Of a DNA stretch of 64,000 bases, positions 56,957 through 64,000 are shown in pieces. The stretch comes from Candidatus Endomicrobiellum trichonymphae (lineage in GTDB: Bacteria > Elusimicrobiota > Endomicrobiia > Endomicrobiales > Endomicrobiaceae). The number at the start of each line of letters is the position of its first letter. The first letter of the stretch is position 1. A model generated the notes under the pieces. The model had not been told where the DNA came from, searched no databases, and worked only from the letters and a program-made list of their open reading frames with translations. The DNA is taken from assembly GCF_002355835.1 (NCBI RefSeq), contig NZ_AP017459.1, positions 1 through 64,000 of the forward strand, in the 5' to 3' direction. Position numbers and translations under genes: made by a program.

Positions 56957-57340
56957 ATGAGTTATTCTTTTAATAAATTTGTAAATAGCTTTGTAATTAT
57001 TGGCGGTTTTATTTTTTATAGCTTTCAGTATTCGGTTAGATTGTTATTTGTTTTCTATAAATATCTTACAGATAAGCAATTAAAACCAATTAGTAAGCCT
57101 TTGATTATTATAAACATATTTATTGTTATTACTGTTATAACTGTCTTGTTCTCTTTCTGTTTTTATACGCACGGAAAATTAAGAATAGCAATAGAAGATC
57201 AGATGCGGAACATGGAAATACATACATTCGTAGATTGTAACGGCAAGGAATATTTTATCAGAGGTAGGGACAGAAAGGAAGCGGGGGAAAACCTAAAGAG
57301 ACTGCTTGCTGCTGGGATAGATGTCTCAAAGTGGAAGTAG
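56957..57340 (+). CDS. Small membrane protein of unknown function
   Basis: 127 aa from ATG 56957 (MSYSFNKFVNSFVIIGGFIF); an upstream TTG at 56924 is possible. There are two hydrophobic segments, at ~10-40 and at ~55-80 (PLIIINIFIVITVITVLFSF). A soluble tail follows with IHTFVDCNGKEYFIRGRDRK and ENLKRLLAAGIDVSKWK. No family is recognised. No clear ribosome-binding site is seen, so the start is uncertain. It follows htpX on the same strand after ~150 bp. Confidence 0.55.
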   Translation: MSYSFNKFVNSFVIIGGFIFYSFQYSVRLLFVFYKYLTDKQLKPISKPLIIINIFIVITVITVLFSFCFYTHGKLRIAIEDQMRNMEIHTFVDCNGKEYFIRGRDRKEAGENLKRLLAAGIDVSKWK

Positions 57341-58207
57341 TAATAAATTATGTAAAAAAACACTCAGATGAAAGAAGCATTAATCTGGCGTTAGCGGTAT
57401 ATAAGTTTCAAAGATGTTTTAAAGCCATAAATAACCGAATGTATTATGACATAATTTGTTGTCAAGGTTTAAGCGGCTAAATTTTATTTCCTATACGGGA
57501 ATTCATATCATTTGAAAAGAAGTGACCTACGGCATAGATCATTTTATCCCACTTCCTAGTTCGTTTAAAAATTTCAATGCTCCTGTCGAACTAAGAAAAA
57601 GTTTGTCAAAAATCAGCATTGTTTCGGCTAGAAGCTTCACAGCTTTGGCATTATCCTTAACGTTTCCTTCCGTTACTATGTTGTTAAGAATAGTCTTCTG
57701 TTTTTACAATATAAACTTTTTCATTGCTATAAGTTCTTCTTTAGACATTTTGTGACTCCTTTTATAATTTATTTTAAAAACTTTATTTTCAATCAATTTC
57801 CTCAAACGTCACGAAAATCACACATAAATACATTCCGCTCCCACAAACATAGTGAAATTATCATCCCTGCTATTATGCTACAATTTTACTTTGTGTTTGT
57901 TAAGCCATTTACGTCTTGTTACGTTTACGCCTACGATATAGTTGCTTACCTTCATTGCTAATGGAAAGAGGACGCAGTTCGGAGCCGTAAAGAATAGAAA
58001 AGCAGTATAAACATGTCGAGAGTCCTTAAGAAAGAGATACAGACACATTATCTGTCGCACTGGTTTCAAATAGCAGAGCTTTTGTTTCCTCTCTGTCAAT
58101 TTATACGCTTTTTGATTAATTTTTATAGTAGAGTGGTGGTGTTGCAACAACGTTACTGCGTAAAAGGTGTTCCTTGCGATATAATAGTCACCCGATAATG
58201 AAAACCG
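57341..58207. other. Intergenic region with minus-strand remnants
   Basis: The clearest remnant runs from 57748 down to about 57540 on the minus strand. It reads MSKEELIAMKKFIL, a stop, then TILNNIVTEGNVKDNAKAVK and LSSTGALKFLNELGSGIK. A 90-aa frame at 57878-58150 (minus) has no family resemblance. These look like decayed genes. Confidence 0.4.
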
Positions 58208-58963
58208 CTAAAAAACTGTTATTGAAACCGGGCAGTGGTCTGAACCTGAAACTGATTTCTTAATATCTGCAGATTTCAGTCGTTTGACTGAATGTTGCGA
58301 CATAAAAAAGTGATCTATCCTCCAGCCTATGTTCCTTGATCTTGCGGCAGTTTTATAATCCCACCATGTATAATTGCCTGGTTCTTTATTAAAGTACCTG
58401 AATGTATCAATGAAACCAGATGAAACAAGATTATCAAGTTTTTCTCTTTCTTCAGGCATAAAACCGGATACTTTTTCATTTTCTTTGGGTCTTGCCAAAT
58501 CTATCGAAAAATGTGCGGTATTATAATCGCCGCATATAATTACTGTTTTATCTTTAAACTGTTTGAGATATTTGATTAAATAGTCGTAAAATTCCATTTT
58601 ATATTTAAGACGCTCTTGCGAGGCGCCGCCATTAGGAAAGTAAACGTTGAAAATAATAAAATCCTTAAAATCAAGGCGGATTATTCTGCCTTCATTGTCA
58701 AAAACTTTATTTTCAATGCTGGCGATTACGAAATCGGGCTTGATTTTTGACCAGACGGCAACGCCGCTGTAACCCTTTTTTTCTGCGGAAGAACAATAAA
58801 AATTGTATCCATTGATTTCTTTTATATCTTTGGGAAACTGTGTCTCGACGGCTTTTGTTTCCTGCACGCAGACAATATCGGCGTTTTCATCTTTAAACCA
58901 AGCAGTAAAATCTTTTTTATATATTGCTCTTATTCCGTTTACATTCCATGAAACTATTTTCAT
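58208..58963 (-). CDS. xthA: Exodeoxyribonuclease III / AP endonuclease
   Basis: The 251-aa EEP-fold nuclease starts MKIVSWNVNGIRAIYKKDFT with the catalytic Glu in VCVQETKAVE. GVAVWSKIKPDF, VYFPNGGASQERLKYKMEFY, ICGDYNTAHFSIDLARPKEN (active-site Asp-Asn) and the C-terminal GSDHCPVSITVF follow. It cuts at abasic sites in base excision repair. The ATG at the canonical MKI is used. No lesion is visible. Confidence 0.97.
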   Translation of the reverse strand: MKIVSWNVNGIRAIYKKDFTAWFKDENADIVCVQETKAVETQFPKDIKEINGYNFYCSSAEKKGYSGVAVWSKIKPDFVIASIENKVFDNEGRIIRLDFKDFIIFNVYFPNGGASQERLKYKMEFYDYLIKYLKQFKDKTVIICGDYNTAHFSIDLARPKENEKVSGFMPEEREKLDNLVSSGFIDTFRYFNKEPGNYTWWDYKTAARSRNIGWRIDHFFMSQHSVKRLKSADIKKSVSGSDHCPVSITVF

Positions 58964-59053
58964 TTAGCCTTTCTCAAAATAGATTCTGCAGTCAGTGTGT
59001 TGACTGCGGACTTGAAGCCATCTCTTAGTACTGCTGATGTTTCTCTTGCGAGA

Positions 59054-59515
59054 TTAAAACCTTGCATTGGCAATTATCATTATAGGAATAGGACCCTTTT
59101 TAATGAAATTTATAAAACCGAGTTGTATGCCTTCCATATTTTCAGCCACATTTATAAAGCCTACCTGAATACCTTTTACTGATACTGCTTTGTTAAAAAA
59201 TCCTTTCTGTATGCCTGAAATTTCACCTGAGTTTAAATTTATTATACCGGTCTGCAATCCTTTAAATAATTCTGTAAAAGTTATAAGACATGCGTGCTGC
59301 CAGCCTGAACAATCATCGGTTTTTGCATAAATGAGATTACACAGTATACCTTTTACTTCAGGAGTGTAAGTTCCGATACCTATTTCTAAACCGTTAACAG
59401 AATCGTCTTGCGGTATAGCGGTTTTTTCCCATATAGAAAGTTTAAGCGGCGTTGTTGCAAAAGAGATACTTGTAAACACGGCAATTGCGCATAATGCTGA
59501 CAATAATCTATTCAT
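59054..59515 (-). CDS. Exported repeat protein (LA_2272-like surface protein)
   Basis: The 153-aa protein has an N-terminal signal peptide (MNRLLSALCAIAVFTSISFA). It then carries short repeats of the type 'G(I/L)Q.G.IN': ELFKGLQTGIINLNSG, EISGIQKGFFNKAVS, VKGIQVGFINVAENM and EGIQLGFINFIKKG. This repeat is found in the LA_2272-type surface-exposed protein family. An outer-membrane or periplasmic location is likely. The C-terminus ends soon after the last repeat (IIANARF), so a membrane-barrel end is missing or short. The function is unknown. Confidence 0.7.
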   Translation of the reverse strand: MNRLLSALCAIAVFTSISFATTPLKLSIWEKTAIPQDDSVNGLEIGIGTYTPEVKGILCNLIYAKTDDCSGWQHACLITFTELFKGLQTGIINLNSGEISGIQKGFFNKAVSVKGIQVGFINVAENMEGIQLGFINFIKKGPIPIMIIANARF

Positions 59516-59603
59516 TCCCAGACCATCCTTTTTTCTTTACTTACGGTATTATTCAGACCGCTGCGGGAATTGCTTTTATACCTATGGTCAGCATAAATAT
59601 GTT

Positions 59604-60185
59604 CTAACTGTTAAAGAATTTTAAAATATCTGTTTTCAGTTTATTAAATCCGTTTCTCTTTTTTGCGCTTACTGTAAATACGTTTGGTTTATCTGTACCA
59701 AAACACTCTGCCGCTTTACTTTGTATTTCGTCTTCAGAAATAGTTTGAGGCACTTTATCGCATTTGTTTGCGATAATTTTAAAAGAAATATTATACTCTT
59801 TAAGCCATTTAGTCATATCGAAATCTAATTCTGTAGGACCTACAAAGGCGTCTATAACTATGTAAACCGTCTTATTGCTATTTCTTTTGATTATGCATTC
59901 TTCCATCATCTTATTCCAAAGTTTTTTTTCCTGCAGACTTACTCTTGCAAAGCCGTACCCCGGCAAATCTACTATCCATTTTCTTAAAGAAACGCTGTAA
60001 ACATTTATGCTTCTAGTTCTGCCTGGCGTTTTTGATATTCTTGCTAAATTCTTTTGCGAACATAAAGCGTTTATAACGCTGCTTTTTCCGACATTAGATC
60101 TTCCGGAAAAAATAATCTCTGCAACACTTTTTGGCAGAGAATCCGCCTCTGCTGTAGCTCTGAAAAAAACTGTTTTCTCTAACAT
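59604..60185 (-). CDS. engB: EngB / YsxC ribosome-biogenesis GTPase
   Basis: 193 aa from ATG 60185 (MLEKTVFFRATAEADSLPKS); an upstream extension to 60227 is less likely. GTPase motifs are P-loop SGRSNVGKSSVINAL, G2/G3 RISKTPGRTRSINVY and VDLPGYGFARVS, G4 ANKCDKVP and G5 VSAKKRNG. It is essential for 50S assembly in many bacteria. It has the EngB length (~190-210 aa). No lesion is visible. Confidence 0.96.
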   Translation of the reverse strand: MLEKTVFFRATAEADSLPKSVAEIIFSGRSNVGKSSVINALCSQKNLARISKTPGRTRSINVYSVSLRKWIVDLPGYGFARVSLQEKKLWNKMMEECIIKRNSNKTVYIVIDAFVGPTELDFDMTKWLKEYNISFKIIANKCDKVPQTISEDEIQSKAAECFGTDKPNVFTVSAKKRNGFNKLKTDILKFFNS

Positions 60186-60258
60186 ATGGTTTTTATCAAC
60201 ATATACAGTGTGCTTGTTTTGGAACAAAATAAAATGTGTAGCGCTAAGTTTCCGCTTG

Positions 60259-60305
60259 CGTCGTTTATTCTCAGCAGGCAGTTTACCTGCTGAGAATAAA
60301 CGACG
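60259..60305. repeat. 20-bp perfect inverted repeat (hairpin)
   Basis: CGTCGTTTATTCTCAGCAGG and its exact complement CCTGCTGAGAATAAACGACG flank a 7-base loop (CAGTTTA). It lies between engB (reads away) and the Bax-inhibitor gene (reads toward it). It lacks a T-tail, so it is not a standard terminator on either strand. Confidence 0.95.
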
Positions 60306-60415
60306 TTTGTATTGACAGGGAAACAGGGAATTCTGATGGATAGTGCGCTGTTTTTGTTCTAACTCAAAAGTCTGTATTCCTTTTTTATGAATTTTACTTT
60401 ATTAGTAGGCAGACT

Positions 60416-61132
60416 TCAGTCTTTCCTGTTCAGCTTTGAAAGGAGTTTCAGCATTTCGAGATAAAGCCATACGAGCGTTATCATAAGAGAAAGAGCGCTG
60501 TACCACTCCATATATTTGGGAGCGCGGTCATACGCGCCTTTTTCAATCAAATCGAAATCAATGATAAGATTAAAAGATGCAACGGCTACAATCACAATAC
60601 TTATGATGACTCCAAAAGTCGAAGAATCATGAATGTATGGCAATTTCCCGGCTCCAAAACTGTTTAAAAGTAAATCCGCTATATAGACAAACGCTATGGC
60701 AAGTGTTGAAAATATTACAGTTTTTTGAAATCTCGGAGTGGCTTTAAGTATGCCGGCTTTGTAAGAGGCAAGCATACAAAATAAAACGCAGATTGTTGAA
60801 AGGATTGCATTTACTACAATGCCCGGATACGACTTTTCAAAATACAAAGAAACCGTACCAAGAACAAATCCTTCGCACATTGCATAAAGTGGTGACAAAA
60901 ACGGCGTTGCTGTCTTTTTAAATATTGAAACAAAAGCCAGAACAAAAGCTCCGATTGATATCGGAAACAGCAAAGGCGCTATTACTCCGGGATGCGTCCA
61001 CGAATAAAATGCGCTCCCCACAAGAAGAATCCATAAAATTATACTTTTATTTATTGTTCCCGACATCGTCATAACTTCACTATAGCTTTCAGTCGATTGA
61101 AAAACGCTATCTTTTAAAAGCGGATTGCTCAT
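60416..61132 (-). CDS. Bax inhibitor-1/YccA family membrane protein
   Basis: About 238 aa from ATG 61132 (MSNPLLKDSVFQSTESY); a start four codons earlier is possible. Seven hydrophobic segments follow, including IILWILLVGSAFYSW, FVLGTVSLYFEKSYPGIVVN and VIISIVIVAVASFNLIIDFD, ending in EWYSALSLMITLVWLYLEML. The motif FNLIIDFDLIEKG and the Asp-rich TM6-TM7 region are typical of the bacterial 'Bax inhibitor-1 like' group that includes YccA-like proteins. The function in bacteria is uncertain; Ca2+ leak has been shown for a relative. Its start overlaps the end of the NUDIX gene. Confidence 0.85.
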   Translation of the reverse strand: MSNPLLKDSVFQSTESYSEVMTMSGTINKSIILWILLVGSAFYSWTHPGVIAPLLFPISIGAFVLAFVSIFKKTATPFLSPLYAMCEGFVLGTVSLYFEKSYPGIVVNAILSTICVLFCMLASYKAGILKATPRFQKTVIFSTLAIAFVYIADLLLNSFGAGKLPYIHDSSTFGVIISIVIVAVASFNLIIDFDLIEKGAYDRAPKYMEWYSALSLMITLVWLYLEMLKLLSKLNRKD

Positions 61133-61574
61133 GTTGTCCTCCAATGATTAAATTATAAGCTGCTGAATTTACGATTTTTTTTTGATTGACGAAAGAAAGC
61201 ATATCTCGCGCTTGATTTATATTAGCCCATTTTAATTCCAATATCTCGTTTTTGTCAAAATCCGAAGCGTCTTCAAGTGCCGATGCAAGAAAATATATTG
61301 AATGTTTTTCGACTTGTCTTTCGTCCGTGCGACTTGCTGTGTCGTCAATTATATATACATCCTCCTGTCTGAAATTTTTAATGAACGAAATATTTTTAAT
61401 TCCCGTTTCTTCAAAAATTTCTCTTCTTGCAGTCTCTATTTCGCTCTCGCAGTTTTCAATATGTCCTTTTGGAAATCCCCATATTCTGCTTCGTTTTGAA
61501 TTTACAAGCAAAAATAAAGGATTGTCATTTTTCATTTTATAAAGTACCGCGCCGCAGGAAAATTCTTTAAGCAT
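61107..61574 (-). CDS. NUDIX hydrolase
   Basis: 155 aa. The Nudix box GHIENCESEIETARREIFEE is followed by TGI (G-x5-E-x7-REUxEExGU), at residues ~36-58. The start MLKEFSCGAVLYKMKNDNPL and GFPKGHIE recall bis(5'-nucleosyl)-tetraphosphatase (Ap4A) type hydrolases. The substrate is inferred, not certain. It overlaps the next gene by ~25 bp, so the two are likely co-transcribed. Confidence 0.9.
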   Translation of the reverse strand: MLKEFSCGAVLYKMKNDNPLFLLVNSKRSRIWGFPKGHIENCESEIETARREIFEETGIKNISFIKNFRQEDVYIIDDTASRTDERQVEKHSIYFLASALEDASDFDKNEILELKWANINQARDMLSFVNQKKIVNSAAYNLIIGGQHEQSAFKR

Positions 61575-61869
61575 GCATATACTCCTATTTTTATTGGTTG
61601 TATCGTTAGTCCGTAATTAAAACCGGCAACGGATAACAGTCCGGGGGACCAGTAATTCATTGTTATCTCTTAATGATATTGCCGTCTGACTATTGAAACG
61701 GACAAACCCTTTGGCAGATTCAGCTCTGAAGCTCGATAAAAACTATACAAATAATCTAAGTTGAAAGTTTCAGCTTTTTGGGGCGGCGGTCATTTGTCAT
61801 TAAAAAGTAGCCGCCGCGTCAATTTCCTATTTTAAAGTCCGGTGAGAAAAATATAATTGAAAGACGCTT

Positions 61870-63156
61870 TTAATAGGAATGTTTTGCTATAAGCTTTCTT
61901 CTCAATAAATCCAGCGCTGTATTTACGGTTCTTTTTCTTATGTCTTTTCTTGTTCCGCTAAAATTAAATTTAAAGCTCTCAGTTTTCTTTTTATCGGCAG
62001 AACCTATATACACAAGACCAACCGGTTTTTTTTTTGTTCCGCCGATTGGTCCTGCAATTCCAGTTACTGAAAAAGCATAATCACTGTCCGAAAGTTTCAG
62101 AACGCCTTCCGCCATCTCTTTGACTGTCTCTTTGCTTACAGCTCCGAAATTTGTCAAAGTTTCTTCTTTTACTCCGAGCAGTTTCATTTTTGATTCATTT
62201 GAGTATGTGACAACAGAACTTTTAAAATATAAAGAACTTCCGGGAATGTCTGTAATTGCTGCCGCTATATTTCCCCCTGTGCAAGACTCTGCAAAAGAAA
62301 CTGTTTTTTTATTTTCAAGCAGGAGTCGTCCCGCGACGGATGCAAGAGTATCGTTATCAAAACCAAAAATATTGTCTTTTAAGACGTTGCCAAACCCGAG
62401 TTTTAACTTGCTTATTGTCTCATCGACAAAAAGTTCATCTGTTCCGGAAACTGAAAATTTTATGTCTATAACCGATTTACTTGCGAGAATGCCGAACTCC
62501 ACAAATTTTGAATCGCCGGATACGGCTTCCTCCATAACGGGCTTTATCATCTCTTCAACCGCGGATTCTGCAATTCCGAATACATGTAATACTCCATTCT
62601 TCTTTATGCCGACAGAATAACTTTTTAAAAACGGCTCGACGTTTTCTTCAAATATCGGCTTCATTTCTTCTGGAGGTCCGGGAAGCAGAAACAATGTTTT
62701 TCGGTATTTTTTTTCGCTGTCTTTAAATTTAAAATGTAACATCTGACCCGGCGCTGTTCCAACGCGGTTTTCTAAAACTTTTGCGCCTCTGATAATATTT
62801 GCCTGTTTCTCGTTAATTTTAGGAATTGAAGCAGCAACAGAGCGTTTTAAGAAGTACTCTTTTATAGAATTTAAAACTTTTTCGTCGGGATATATCTCGA
62901 GATTTAAGCATTCCGCAGCGGTTTCAACTGTTATATCGTCAAATGTCGGACCTAGTCCGCCTGTGGTAATAACAATATTACTTCTCTTAAAAGCTCTTTT
63001 AAATTCCCGCAGCAAATCCTGTTTTTTGTCACCGACGTCGGTAACAAGCGATATTTCAAATCCTATAGCAGAAAGTCTTGAGCCTATATAAGCGGCATTG
63101 GTATTAACTTTTCCGGTAAGGAGTTCGCTTCCCGTACAGATGAGTTCAATTTTCAT
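61870..63156 (-). CDS. cinA: CinA: competence/damage-inducible protein
   Basis: At 428 aa it has an N-terminal MoaB/Mog-like domain (MKIELICTGSELLTGKVNTN; VITTGGLGPTFDDITVETAA; LLPGPPEEMKPIFEENVEPF) and a C-terminal amidohydrolase domain (VSFAESCTGGNIAAAITDIP; YAFSVTGIAGPIGGTKKKPV; GLVYIGSADK). The two-domain form has ADP-ribose pyrophosphatase and/or nicotinamide-mononucleotide deamidase activity in characterised members, recycling pyridine nucleotides. Ser-Cys in the C-terminal SCTGG is present. It appears intact. It stands between the NUDIX gene and thrC. Confidence 0.95.
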   Translation of the reverse strand: MKIELICTGSELLTGKVNTNAAYIGSRLSAIGFEISLVTDVGDKKQDLLREFKRAFKRSNIVITTGGLGPTFDDITVETAAECLNLEIYPDEKVLNSIKEYFLKRSVAASIPKINEKQANIIRGAKVLENRVGTAPGQMLHFKFKDSEKKYRKTLFLLPGPPEEMKPIFEENVEPFLKSYSVGIKKNGVLHVFGIAESAVEEMIKPVMEEAVSGDSKFVEFGILASKSVIDIKFSVSGTDELFVDETISKLKLGFGNVLKDNIFGFDNDTLASVAGRLLLENKKTVSFAESCTGGNIAAAITDIPGSSLYFKSSVVTYSNESKMKLLGVKEETLTNFGAVSKETVKEMAEGVLKLSDSDYAFSVTGIAGPIGGTKKKPVGLVYIGSADKKKTESFKFNFSGTRKDIRKRTVNTALDLLRRKLIAKHSY

Positions 63157-63334
63157 ATTTTTTTAGTAAAGTCTGTTGTTGACTATTATCAATAACAAAT
63201 ACAGTTATAGTCAGTCTGACGAAACAGCAATATTCCTGTTCACATTTATAAAAAGTCTGCCAAAACAACATATTTTTCGATTTTACTGCTGTAATGATAT
63301 CGACTCCTAAACCATGAGTCATATACAAAAGATT

Positions 63335-64000
63335 TTAAAATCCTATAGTGTTTATAATATCTTTAATATCTGCTTTAACTTTTTTGGGCTTAACAGCGTT
63401 TGTTACTGCGGTATCCGGATCTTTCAAGCCGTGTCCGGTAAGTATGCAGACAATTTTTGCGGGAGCAGCACTTTTAAAATAGCCCTGCTTAATATATTTT
63501 ATAAGTCCCGCTATAGATGAAGCAGAAGCAGGCTCGCAGAAAACGCCTTCCGTTACAGCCACAATTCTGTACGCTTCCAGTATTTCTTCGTCTGTTACTT
63601 TGTCTATTACGCCGCCGGATTCATCTCTTGCTTCTTCGGCGGTCTTCCATGAAGCGGGATTTCCTATTCTTATAGCGGTTGCTATTGTTTCAGGGTTTGT
63701 AATAGGATGTCCTTCAACTATCGGAGCTGAACCTGCTGCTTGAAAACCCATCATTTTAGGAAGAGTATATTTTTCCGGTGCTGCCTTATTATATTCTTTA
63801 TATCCTTTCCAGTATGCGGTAATATTTCCGGCATTACCGACCGGCATAAACTGATAGTCAGGAGACTGCTCCAGACTTTCGCATATTTCATAAGCTGCGG
63901 TTTTTTGTCCTTCTATTCTGAAAGGATTGATTGAATTAACCAAAGTAAGAGGATATTTGCTGCTTAACTCTTTTACGAGATTTAACGCTTCATCAAAGTT
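63335..64000 (-). CDS. thrC: Threonine synthase, 3' part (gene continues past the window)
   Basis: At least 221 aa. The frame is open to the window edge (NFDEALNLVKELSSKYPLTL). Landmarks are VNSINPFRIEGQKTAAYEIC, MPVGNAGNITAYWKGYKEY (PLP-phosphate site), GFQAAGSAPIVEG, NPETIATAIRIGNPASW and TEGVFCEPASASSIAGLIKY. The N-terminal Lys that binds PLP lies upstream of the window. It makes threonine from phosphohomoserine. The C-terminal CILTGHGLKDPDTAV is typical. No lesion is visible in the seen part. Confidence 0.93.
   Translation of the reverse strand, partial: NFDEALNLVKELSSKYPLTLVNSINPFRIEGQKTAAYEICESLEQSPDYQFMPVGNAGNITAYWKGYKEYNKAAPEKYTLPKMMGFQAAGSAPIVEGHPITNPETIATAIRIGNPASWKTAEEARDESGGVIDKVTDEEILEAYRIVAVTEGVFCEPASASSIAGLIKYIKQGYFKSAAPAKIVCILTGHGLKDPDTAVTNAVKPKKVKADIKDIINTIGF

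Overview
The window is AT-rich, gene-sparse and full of recently broken genes. It opens at the dnaA start codon, so it looks like the conventional first 64 kb of a circular chromosome. The conserved genes (gyrA/gyrB, rpsP-khpA-rimM-trmD-rplS, a fused CoA-dehydratase activase, polA, rho), the low GC and the heavy pseudogene load suggest an intracellular or endosymbiotic bacterium. From memory of published genomes, where a disrupted dnaA was reported, the best fit is Elusimicrobia, 'Candidatus Endomicrobium' of termite-gut flagellates. That assignment is an inference, not something read directly from the bases.

Region 1 (1-7.9 kb): dnaA is cut in two between the Walker A and Walker B motifs by a ~6.3-kb plasmid-like insertion, and its 3' half also carries frameshifts. 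The insertion is two diverged tandem copies of one unit. The second copy has an array of about ten 22-bp iterons followed by an intact 418-aa replication initiator. The N-terminus of that initiator resembles DnaA domain I, the helicase-recruiting domain. The first copy keeps one iteron and an initiator without that domain. Each copy carries a tiny basic ORF plus a small lipoprotein gene. The most interesting reading is a natural case of integrative suppression: a plasmid replicon sitting in, and possibly replacing, the chromosomal initiator gene.

Region 2 (7.9-22.8 kb): dnaN, dciA, gyrB and gyrA, with a decayed gene between the gyrase genes, then an aromatic amino-acid permease, ~1.7 kb of gene remnants and a 1418-aa acyl-CoA dehydratase activase fusion.

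Region 3 (22.9-34.2 kb): tRNA-Val, def-fmt, trxA, a broken Panacea-type antitoxin gene, trxB-polA-coaE, rho, an intact Panacea-type toxin-antitoxin pair and tRNA-Ser(UGA).

Region 4 (34.3-43.9 kb): a defence operon on the minus strand, with a type III restriction-modification system whose mod and res are both frameshifted and an apparently intact RloC/PrrC-like anticodon-nuclease candidate between them. Beyond it lie small exported proteins with duplicated ends and a yraN relic.

Region 5 (43.9-64 kb): rnhB, the rplS-trmD-rimM-khpA-rpsP operon (rimM lacks its N-terminal domain), tRNA-Ser(GCU), folD, a membrane-protein relic, serS, dnaE, lemA-htpX, xthA, an exported repeat protein, engB, a Bax-inhibitor-like protein, a NUDIX hydrolase, cinA and the 3' part of thrC.
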